DNA of 64,000 nucleotides, from the NCBI GenBank assembly GCA_040954595.2, contig CM082580.2:248001-312000 (forward strand), given 5' to 3'. Source of the stretch: Balanoglossus misakiensis (taxonomy: Eukaryota; Hemichordata). Each line of letters begins with the position of its first letter. Within the stretch, counting starts at the first letter, position 1. A program made the translations under genes and the position numbers. Shown piece by piece: positions 55,340 to 64,000 of this stretch. Below the pieces are notes generated by a model. That model was not told where the DNA came from, searched no databases, and worked only from the letters and a program-made list of their open reading frames with translations.

Positions 55340-55590
55340 GAGCTCATGGAATGTGTTTCTTCCCATAGGATAACATTAAGAATTGATAGAAAACCCTTTT
55401 CTACTATTGTAATTTTAAGAAGTTTCACTCATAACTCATCCAAATGAAATTAAATTGAGTGATTCATATAAGTTGTAGGCTCACCACTGTGCTCAGTTTT
55501 GAGATAAACTTAAATGTGTCCATGCCTATAGAAAAATAACATAGAAAGACCTATGGTGAAAAATGTTGACTTTAATTCAGGCTGCATTAG
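55340..55590 (-). repeat. R4 fragment, opposite orientation
   Basis: TTCTTCCCATAGGATAAC, TTTTGAGATAAACTT and CATGCCTATAG align with the 49.1-kb copy. Confidence 0.55.
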
Positions 55591-55857
55591 TGGAAAAATA
55601 ATCATACTTTGTCTGGCATAGAAACTCAGAATCTACAAAAAAGGCCTTTAAAACATGAATGGAAATGAAAATACTGCTACAATAAGAAATTCTTACCTTG
55701 AATAAAGTATTTATTGGTACCACCACTTCCATAAAGAAACCACTTTGCTGGTGTAATGAGTTGTCAATCTGGGTTTGCTCATTGGCCTTGCTTTGAGTTC
55801 CAATTCATGATGATGGTGTATTAGGACACTGGACTTGAAACAGGTGTATGCTGGTAT

Positions 55858-56250
55858 TATACACGTTGAAAGTATTGTCATTCTTTTAATTGTGGATTTT
55901 TGGATTATGCTGTGTATGTATAATGAGAATTCGTTAAAAATTGTAGGGGTCATTGCCCTTTTTAAAAAAAAATACAGAGCCATGAATTTAGTTGATAATA
56001 GAAGAAATTTGCTGTCTCAGCATTTTTCACCAATGGTTTGTCTATGGGCGAAGATTTTAACGCAATTTATCTCATAATAGAGCTTGGTGACCACATAATT
56101 TTTTTTGACCAATGAATTTACGTTTACTTGACTGAGCTATGTGTAAAATTTCGTGAAAAAGACAATAGTAGAAGTTTGTTTTCTGGCAATTATCGATGTA
56201 ATCCTTTCAGGAACAGACACACATGCACTGTTTATCAGTTTATGTTGTGC
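55858..56250 (+). repeat. R4 repeat copy
   Basis: GAAAGTATTGTCATTC, TTTAGTTGATAATAGAAG, CCAATGGTTTGTCTATGG and GAGCTATGTGTAAAAT in the same order as at 29.9 kb. Confidence 0.7.
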
Positions 56251-56565
56251 GTGTACATCCTTAAATGGTATTTGCCTCTCATGCCTTCCAAATTGTGATT
56301 CTGTTCTAGTGTTTTTGTTAAGGGCGGTACCTAGATAAAATCTACCGGAGTACCCCAGTCACTCCGAATTAAAACAACAGAACAAGGCCAATGTCACAGT
56401 GGTCAGGCAGTCTACCAGAGTTCCCCAGTCATTTTACCGGGGTTCCCCTGGGTGTATCAATGTGGTTATATTAGGAGGTTATAGGAATATTAACGGGGTT
56501 CCCAAATCCATTACCAGTGTTCCCCGACCTTTGCAAAAACACTGTGTTCTTTTTATCCTCCACAG

Positions 56566-57140
56566 GAAGAGACAAAGAAAAGCATAGCAACCTCTGCTGA
56601 TACTGCCACAACAAGCACAAGCACAAACACACCCCAGCCTGTAGCTTCTGCGAACCAACAACCCCCACCCTATCCAGCCGCAGCATACCAGCAACACTTC
56701 CAGCAGATGTCATACCCGAACCCATTCGTGTCTCAGTACGCTGCGTTTGCAGGAGCCGGACAGCCGCCACGACACAGAGATGCGGCATCGAACAACGACA
56801 ACACCGTTCAACCGCCAGCCGATGCAACACCCCAGGCAGATGTCAACACTCCCCTAGCACCAGAACCTGCAACTGCCAACACAGAAAACACCCCCAGAGA
56901 AATGCCAATGACAATGCTACCACAGAGACAAACATACGACAAAGAAATGTCAGCCAGCAAGGGTATGAGCAACCCAGAAGAAGAAACGACACACTATCAA
57001 ATCAGAATAATCGCCAGATACGTCAGCAAGAAAATAGTAATTCTTTCGTGTTGATAGTGCTGTTGAGTCTAGCCTTAGCAGCTCTTATGTTGAGACGATT
57101 ATTCATTACATACGAGTTTAAATTTGATTATAATGTGTAG
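56566..57140 (+). CDS. UBE2J1: Terminal exon of UBE2J1-type ER ubiquitin-conjugating enzyme (one frameshift)
   Basis: Acceptor TTTTTATCCTCCACAG. The exon opens EETKKSIATSADTATTST and continues as a Pro/Gln/Ala-rich linker (PPPYPAAAYQQHFQQMSY and on). It ends in another frame with RQIRQQENSNS, the membrane anchor VLIVLLSLALAALMLRR and FITYEFKFDYNV, stop at 57,138-57,140. This tail closely matches the tail-anchored C-terminus of UBE2J1, the Ubc6-like E2 that works with ER-associated degradation ligases; the enzyme sits in the ER membrane with the catalytic domain in the cytosol. The two frames overlap open from 56,601 to 57,053. A one-base indel in the C-run at 56,891-56,895 would join them most naturally. 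No UBC-domain exon is present upstream in the window. Confidence 0.8.
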
Positions 57141-57675
57141 TTTATGAAAATATTTAATTAATTCACAACTGATGACAGGTCAAATGTTATTATTTTCCTC
57201 GAGTTTTCATACACATCTGGAATGTTGTCTATATCTTAACAAAAACTATTGTTTAAAAGTCCTGGTGAAAAATCAAGCCAGCCATTATTTATTGTATTGA
57301 AATAGATGGGGGGAGGCACAATGAAAATGGCATATGTTTAGCCTATAGATTTCTGGAAACCACTGGTGAACTCGCTGATAGTACTGAGCAATCTGAATGA
57401 TATGGACATAGTGGTTATTTGGTTGTAGATACAAGACCTCTCTGCAAAATTTTCCTCAAAGAGGTTTTAAATCCGTAACCAAATATAAGCGCACACCATT
57501 TATAATGTCATTATATATAATATGATTTTGTGTGATAAAAAATCTGATGTTTGGATTTTAAGTATTACATGCCAGAAAGGCCTCGTTGCTCACTGCTCAT
57601 GAAAATGCCACTTGTACAAACATGTTCTAGAATTTCTTAAGTAGAGCGCCCTGATGCCCATGACCAATCCAAGTT

Positions 57676-57681
57676 AATAAA
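57676..57681 (+). promoter_or_regulatory. UBE2J1: Possible polyadenylation signal AATAAA
   Basis: AATAAA 536 bp after the UBE2J1-type stop codon. It lies inside the first copy of the 1,425-bp duplication, so a second copy exists at 59,101. Confidence 0.3.
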
Positions 57682-57764
57682 TTGTGTTCTATTCAGATGC
57701 ATTCTCTTTTGTGTATTTTATTTCAGTTATTTACTGTTCAGGTCTTCTAGTAGAGAATGTTATG

Positions 57765-57957
57765 ACAGAACCCCATGGCTCGATCGTGCAAGCACGGCGT
57801 AACGGTAGTATTTGCATCGAGTGTCTGGCGGTGTATTCTTGTGCCCGTCCCCCGCACTCGCTGTCGCTCGTGCGGGGGGCAGCAAGAATACACCGCCAGC
57901 ACGAGTGCAAATACTACCGGTACGCCGTGCTTGCACGATTGAGCCATGGGGTTCTGT
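57765..57957. mobile_element. Foldback element with ~75-bp arms (copy 1)
   Basis: ACAGAACCCCATGGCTCG, GTGCAAGCACGGCGTAACGG and GGCGGTGTATTCTTG pair with CAAGAATACACCGCC, GTACGCCGTGCTTGCAC and GAGCCATGGGGTTCTGT. The loop has GTCCCCCGCACTCGCTGTCG. A second inverted pair (TTTTTATTACATATG / CATATGTAATAAAAA) follows at 57,957 and 58,146. Confidence 0.8.
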
Positions 57958-58855
57958 TTTTATTACATATGTTCATCCCATTTTGAAAAAAAGACCGAAA
58001 ATGAAAGAAATGAGACCGCGGAATGATATTGCTTGTTTCGTGAACAGGCCACTCATTTGCATACAGGTATAGCATAATGTTTTTGGTATTGCACTGAGTG
58101 CAAATACCGATGTTACGCGCGCGCTCGGTGCAAGTAATCGACGGTACATATGTAATAAAAACCCTTGCTTCAACCAATTACAGAGCTTCAATCAGACCAA
58201 GTAAACCCTGGTATTATAAATTTATGATCTATGTTATACAGGTATAGGACATTTTGTCTTTCACCATGTTTACACTGGGTAAAATGAGAAACATTTCAGA
58301 TACCAGGTTCAGGCAGGGAAAAATTTGAGACACTATTTGCCTATGGTAAACACAGAGCATTAATCCTTTGAGTCGTTTGTGTCCACACACACAAAGTTTA
58401 TGTATAGGCACTGCGAGGCTCGGCCCCATAGACAATGGGTTGCGAAGAGGTGTTAATCATTACACCGGATCAGGTCTGGCTGGCAAAACCGTCTCAAATC
58501 TGAAACGTTCCAGGAAGACTTTAATTGTTCACAAAGTATTTTTTATGTCAATGTTTGAGTTGAGATGTTTCAGAAAACTTTCAATGGTCCCTATGTGAAT
58601 GCCCTATTTTTAGTTCCTTTGTGTTGTATGTACAAACACATACAAGTTTCAGCTTTAGGGATCAGTCAGAGCATATTATCAAGCAGTCTGTCTATCGGTT
58701 GCTATGTGTGTGTGTGTCTCATCTCCACAAAAAATATGTAGCACTACATGTACTTCATGAATCACAATATACACACAGTGACTGGCTGTGAGGGTAACAT
58801 GTGGATGACATGATGGTGTTATAATGCTATTAAGTGCAAATGTAAAACCTGGACT

Positions 58856-60280
58856 ACAAGACCTCTCTGCAAAATTTTCCTCAAAGAGGTTTTAAATCCG
58901 TAACCAAATATAAGCGCACACCATTTATAATGTCATTATATATAATATGATTTTGTGTGATAAAAAATCTGATGTTTGGATTTTAAGTATTACATGCCAG
59001 AAAGGCCTCGTTGCTCACTGCTCATGAAAATGCCACTTGTACAAACATGTTCTAGAATTTCTTAAGTAGAGCGCCCTGATGCCCATGACCAATCCAAGTT
59101 AATAAATTGTGTTCTATTCAGATGCATTCTCTTTTGTGTATTTTATTTCAGTTATTTACTGTTCAGGTCTTCTAGTAGAGAATGTTATGACAGAACCCCA
59201 TGGCTCGATCGTGCAAGCACGGCGTAACGGTAGTATTTGCATCGAGTGTCTGGCGGTGTATTCTTGTGCCCGTCCCCCGCACTCGCTGTCGCTCGTGCGG
59301 GGGGCAGCAAGAATACACCGCCAGCACGAGTGCAAATACTACCGGTACGCCGTGCTTGCACGATTGAGCCATGGGGTTCTGTTTTTATTACATATGTTCA
59401 TCCCATTTTGAAAAAAAGACCGAAAATGAAAGAAATGAGACCGCGGAATGATATTGCTTGTTTCGTGAACAGGCCACTCATTTGCATACAGGTATAGCAT
59501 AATGTTTTTGGTATTGCACTGAGTGCAAATACCGATGTTACGCGCGCGCTCGGTGCAAGTAATCGACGGTACATATGTAATAAAAACCCTTGCTTCAACC
59601 AATTACAGAGCTTCAATCAGACCAAGTAAACCCTGGTATTATAAATTTATGATCTATGTTATACAGGTATAGGACATTTTGTCTTTCACCATGTTTACAC
59701 TGGGTAAAATGAGAAACATTTCAGATACCAGGTTCAGGCAGGGAAAAATTTGAGACACTATTTGCCTATGGTAAACACAGAGCATTAATCCTTTGAGTCG
59801 TTTGTGTCCACACACACAAAGTTTATGTATAGGCACTGCGAGGCTCGGCCCCATAGACAATGGGTTGCGAAGAGGTGTTAATCATTACACCGGATCAGGT
59901 CTGGCTGGCAAAACCGTCTCAAATCTGAAACGTTCCAGGAAGACTTTAATTGTTCACAAAGTATTTTTTATGTCAATGTTTGAGTTGAGATGTTTCAGAA
60001 AACTTTCAATGGTCCCTATGTGAATGCCCTATTTTTAGTTCCTTTGTGTTGTATGTACAAACACATACAAGTTTCAGCTTTAGGGATCAGTCAGAGCATA
60101 TTATCAAGCAGTCTGTCTATCGGTTGCTATGTGTGTGTGTGTCTCATCTCCACAAAAAATATGTAGCACTACATGTACTTCATGAATCACAATATACACA
60201 CAGTGACTGGCTGTGAGGGTAACATGTGGATGACATGATGGTGTTATAATGCTATTAAGTGCAAATGTAAAACCTGGACT
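58856..60280 (+). repeat. 1,425-bp tandem duplication, copy 2
   Basis: Direct head-to-tail repeat of 57,431-58,855, joined with ACA/ACAAG microhomology. After it the sequence diverges at GGCAAGATTTTTG. Confidence 0.93.
59190..59382. mobile_element. Foldback element (copy 2, by duplication)
   Basis: Identical to 57,765-57,957, carried along by the 1,425-bp duplication. Confidence 0.8.
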
Positions 60281-60748
60281 ACAGGCAAGATTTTTGAAAG
60301 GACGGTAAATGTTGATGCAAAGAATGTTTGAGTCAGCCTATGCACGTGAACTCAAATATACAGAAAAATTTACAAATCTTAAAGTAACATTTTCGTATGG
60401 AATTGTGTACTTTTGAAAATCATTTCAAAATCATGTTATAGACTTGTTGAAAGACTGTTGACTACATCTGATTAAAAAGAAACATGAAATTCAAGCAATA
60501 ACCAGTTTTTTACTTCTCTCTTGCAACAGTGTTAAAGAAATCAAACGGTTTTGTTTTGGCCGGTAAACACCGATGGATTCACTCTTAAGTCCATCGTGCA
60601 TCCAAACGCAGTCGAGTCGGTTTGGTCATTGTTTATGCGACAGTAAATGCCAAATGTGACAGAAGCATCATATTAAATGAGATAGAATACACAAACAAAC
60701 AAAGATACGAATAAACAAACACGCAAACAAACAAACAAACAACCATGA
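60281..60748. other. Spacer, no gene recognised
   Basis: AT-rich, ending in an ACAAACAAACAAAC run at 60,689-60,742. Confidence 0.4.
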
Positions 60749-61003
60749 AGGACTGTTCAGAATTTACTTCCAAGTTGGGGATGGAGGATTTTTTATTTTC
60801 CTGGTGATTTTTTCCCATGGTCTCCCCTAGTAAATTGTGGAGGAAATATGTGGTCCCCCCTTAAATTTCCTGGGGATTTTCCATGGTCCCCCTATTGTGA
60901 CTTTTATGTCTAGTCTCCCCTAATTTGTCTTGGAGAAAATGGGTGGTCCCCCCCCCCCTCTGAAAATTCTCCGCCCCCTGGAAGTAAATTCTGAACAGTC
61001 CCT
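60749..61003. mobile_element. Foldback element with 23-bp perfect inverted ends
   Basis: GGACTGTTCAGAATTTACTT at 60,750 is the exact complement of AAGTAAATTCTGAACAGTCC ending at 61,001. The interior is rich in GGTCCCCCC and TCCCCTA runs. Confidence 0.75.
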
Positions 61004-61111
61004 TATTAAAGCCAACAGCTAGCACCCTGGCTTCTCTGCCAGAGGAGCGATAACATCGACAAAATGCAGATACACAAGAAATGAGCACTTTATTCCACAA
61101 GTGAAGTAGTC

Positions 61112-61190
61112 TGTTCCCTGCCCCATTCCCACCGCTGGCTGCGCCCTTGAGCGTAGCGCCGATGGCAGTGGGAATGGGGCAGGGGACCTA
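61112..61190. repeat. Hairpin
   Basis: CCCTGCCCCATTCCCACC and its complement CAGTGGGAATGGGGCAGG flank a short loop (GCGCCCTTGAGCGTAGCGCC). Confidence 0.75.
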
Positions 61191-61229
61191 GTCCAGGAGC
61201 TAGATGCCGTTAATCAGAATTTTTGGTAA

Positions 61230-63060
61230 GGAAGGTTTGAGAGTTCCATTCTATGTAAAAAATGGTGCTGATTCCAAAAATGTCAGTCTTATTGACCCCA
61301 CTCAAGACAAAATTGCCATTTTGGCCATTTTTAACCCAAAAATGGTGTTTTTTTAGAAAACACAAAAAACACACTGTTTTCGTCACATTCTAAGATCTGA
61401 TGACATATGATATGCCTATTCTATGTAAAATTTGGTGAATATTACGAAAAAAATAGTTCGATTGACCCAATACAACAGAAAATTGCCTTTTTGACCATTT
61501 TTTGCCAAAAAAACGTCATTTTTAGAAAAAAATTAAAAAACACGGTTTTCTTCATAATAGTTGATCTGGTGATATATGGAAAGTCAATTCTATGTTAAAA
61601 GTGGTGACTTTAAAAAAAAAAGCAGTCTTTTTGACCTCAATCAATACAAAAATGCCATTTTTGGCCACTTTTTGAGGTCAAAAAAGGTCATTTTTACAAA
61701 AAAACTAAAAATAAATTGTGTTTTTCATATTCAGAGATCATTGGATATATGAAGTGTCCATTCTATGTAAAAAACGGTGCTGATTTCAGAAATAGCAGTC
61801 TTATTGACCCTACTCAAGAAAAAAAATGCCATTTTTGCCACTTTTTGCCCCAAAACGTCATTTTTAGAAAACACTCAAAATTTATATATTTTCTTCACTT
61901 ATATGCCCATCCTATGTAAAACTTGGTGATTATTCCAAAAAAGCAGATTTATTGACCCAACCTAATGCAAAAATGCCCTTTTGGAAAGTTATTACCCAAA
62001 AAGGCCGTTTTTAGAAAAAAAAATTAAAAACAAACTTTTCTTCATAAAGCTCAGAGATCATGTGATATATGAAGTGTTCAACCTATGTAAAAAATGGTGC
62101 TAATTCCAGAAATAGCAGTCTTATTGATCCTACTCAAGAAAAAATGCCATTTTTGCCACTTTTTGCCCCAAAAACGTCATTTTCAGAAAACACTCAAAAT
62201 TTATATATTTTCTTCACTTTCGGAGATCTGATAATGTATTATATGCCCACTTTATGTGAAAAATTTCCAAAAAAGCAGTTTTATTGATGCCACCCAAGAT
62301 AAAAGTGCCCTTTGGCAAGTTTTTGCCCAAAAAGTGTCATTTCTAGAAAACACCCAAAACTTTTATATTTTCTTCACTTTCGGAGATGATGATGTATTAT
62401 GTACCCACTCTATGTGAAAAAATTCAAAAAAAAATTACTAGCGCCACTCAAGAAAACAGTGCTTTTTTGACAAGTTTTTGCCCAAAAAGCCACTTTTCGA
62501 AAATCATTATAAACAAACTGTTTGATTCTTATTTGGAGATTCTATGATGTGTGAAAAGTACATTTATTGTAAAATAGGTGTTGATTCCAGAAATGCAGTC
62601 TTAATGACCTCAACCATGACGAAATCACCTTTTTGGCTAAGTTTTGCACAAAATTGTTATTTTTAAGAATATATTAATAAGCATTCTCTTTTCTTCACTT
62701 TCGGTGATCTTATTATAAATAAAAGCCCATTCTATATTGAAACGTGGTTACTGTTCCAAAAACGGAAGTCTTACTTACCCTATTCAATTGAAATTTGTAA
62801 TTTCGGCCACTTTTTTGGTCAAAAATGTTCATTAAAAACAAACAAACTAAAGACAAATTGTTTTCTCCATATTCAGAGATCTGATCATGTATGAAAAGTC
62901 CATTCTGTGTAAAATTTGGTGACTATTCCAAAAACGGCACTCTGGTTGTCAAAATTGCCTTTTTTGCTATTTGTAGCCAAAAATAGATCTACTCAAGAAA
63001 AAATTATCATTTTAGCCATTTTGTACCGAAAAAATGTTTGTATTTGGAGTTTTTGCAAAA
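61230..63060 (+). repeat. Diverged tandem repeat, ~168-bp unit, about 11 copies
   Basis: The landmark CTATGTAAAA (and variants) recurs at 61,251, 61,421, 61,590, 61,763, 61,912, 62,083, 62,252, 62,410, ~62,565, 62,732 and 62,904. Each is followed by GGTGNTGATTCC-like, CAGTCTTATTGACCC-like, GCCATTTTTGCCA-like, AAAACGTCATTTTTAGAAAA-like and TTCTTCACTTTCGGAGATC-like blocks. Low identity between copies indicates an old array. Confidence 0.85.
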
Positions 63061-64000
63061 TTAGCCCAAGTTGAACTCATAATGATGATGAAACAGCGTC
63101 GAGAGGAAAAGAAGTTACGAATGGAACAAAACTCGCGTCAATGAATGTAAACACGCCGCCCGGGACCAAGCTCTAAACATGATACAGATGACAAAAGAAA
63201 GGCATTGCACATTGCCCAAATATTCCCATACAGCAGTTCCAAATTAAAACGTCAAGGGTTTTATGTTTATTTAGTTTAAACCCACATTTTCCCTGCTGCG
63301 TGCTAGTTCAGGGGCCAGTTTTAGCAGTGCTCTATTGAGTATTCTAGCATCGTTGCACTCCTGTCCAATCAGTATGATATAAATTATAATATAATTTCTG
63401 ATTTTGTATTCAGATTGAAGAGAATAAATTTCAACACTCTCTCCCGAGCTGGCATATCTGAACCTAAATATTCCACACCACGCATAATCGACTTATAGTA
63501 GACAGTGCGTATACATGGATCATCTTATTGTTAAGTTCAGTTTTGGGCTAAATTTGCCAAATTGTGGCAACCCTGTCTTTCAATATCATCAATTTAATTG
63601 ACATTATATGGTTATGGCGTTTTAAATATGCATATACAACATCAGAACACAAAAGGCAAAAACATCAATTATATTTGTTTTCTGAAAATGCCTATTGTTG
63701 ACCAAAAGATGGCTAAATGGCAATTTTGTACTGAGCGGGGTGTCTCAATAAGACCGTTGTGCTGGTATCAGCATATTTTTTGCACACACACACACACAAA
63801 AAACGAATTTACATACATCACAAGGGCTCTGAATATTAAGGAATAAGTTTGTATTTATTTTTTCTAACAGTTACCTTTTTGAGCAAAGAGGCCAAAATGA
63901 TATTTTTTTCCCTCAGTGGGGTCAGTAAGAGTGGGTTTTTTAGTACTTTTATTTATCATTTGATCACCAATGGGAAGAAAATGGCATAATTTTCGTATTT
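63061..64000. other. Spacer, no gene recognised
   Basis: AT-rich sequence with a short (CA)n run at 63,783. The last ~100 bp (GAGGCCAAAATGATATTTTT, TGGGGTCAGTAAGAG) resemble the unit of the 61.2-63.1 kb array, so that array may resume beyond the window. Confidence 0.4.

Larger units (their letters stand above)
57431..58855 (+). repeat. 1,425-bp tandem duplication, copy 1
   Basis: Begins ACAAGACCTCTCTGC and ends AAACCTGGACT. Every stretch compared with copy 2 is identical, including all short frames. Contains the foldback element at 57,765-57,957. Confidence 0.93.

Noticed and set aside
56566-57054. HERPUD-like protein
   Set aside because: The Pro/Gln-rich linker alone suggested it, but the tail with VLIVLLSLALAALMLRR and the following residues fits the UBE2J1 C-terminus better.
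57684-58598. Seven short frames repeated 1,425 bp downstream
   Set aside because: They fall in hairpin and repeat sequence; their conservation between copies only reflects the recent duplication.

Overview
The window looks like draft sequence from an animal nuclear genome, most likely a marine invertebrate deuterostome (hemichordate, cephalochordate or echinoderm). This is an inference. It rests on GT-AG introns, an extracellular gene mixing C-type lectin, CUB, sushi and EGF modules, a metazoan UBE2J1-type tail exon, L2/CR1-like LINE and hAT-like remnants, and many short inverted-repeat elements. I cannot name the species. Gene density is low and most of the window is repeats.

Layout. 1-16.4 kb is mainly a dispersed ~600-bp repeat family (R1) in many decayed copies. 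It is broken up by MITEs with recognisable target duplications (a Harbinger-type element with TTA at 4.2-5.0 kb, a TA-flanked MITE at 8.2 kb, a TTAA-flanked element at 10.1-10.9 kb), a LINE 3' end (12.7-13.0 kb) and a 50-bp minisatellite (13.8-14.5 kb) between two related exon-like segments. 16.4-28.8 kb is one satellite array of 90-bp and 74-bp monomers, roughly 130 copies with higher-order structure. It is split once by an 832-bp transposon with perfect 32-bp terminal inverted repeats and a 7-bp target duplication.

29.6-49.1 kb on the minus strand holds sixteen exons of a secreted or cell-surface mosaic protein. Read 5' to 3' (right to left) it encodes a C-type lectin domain, three CUB domains, a short linker, three sushi/CCP modules and two calcium-binding EGF modules. 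Fourteen of the fifteen exon junctions agree in phase. Two defects stand out: a phase mismatch at one CUB exon donor and a TGA in place of the conserved CUB tryptophan. Both ends of the gene are missing. The introns are full of foldback MITEs.

51.0-52.7 kb (+) is a broken non-LTR retrotransposon (endonuclease end, linker, reverse transcriptase with YADD) running into a 100-N assembly gap. 53.1-54.2 kb (-) is a degenerate, apparently intron-containing hAT-like transposase-derived gene. 56,566-57,140 (+) is the last exon of an ER tail-anchored ubiquitin-conjugating enzyme (UBE2J1 type) with one apparent frameshift; its catalytic exons are not in the window. 57.4-60.3 kb is a 1,425-bp direct tandem duplication whose copies look identical. 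61.2-63.1 kb is a diverged ~168-bp tandem repeat.

The only functional theme is the extracellular mosaic gene (probable adhesion or immune recognition) next to an unrelated ER-degradation enzyme. I found no operon, CRISPR array or rRNA, and no convincing tRNA. Several gene-like stretches carry single-base defects, so base-level assembly error should be separated from true pseudogenisation before interpreting them.
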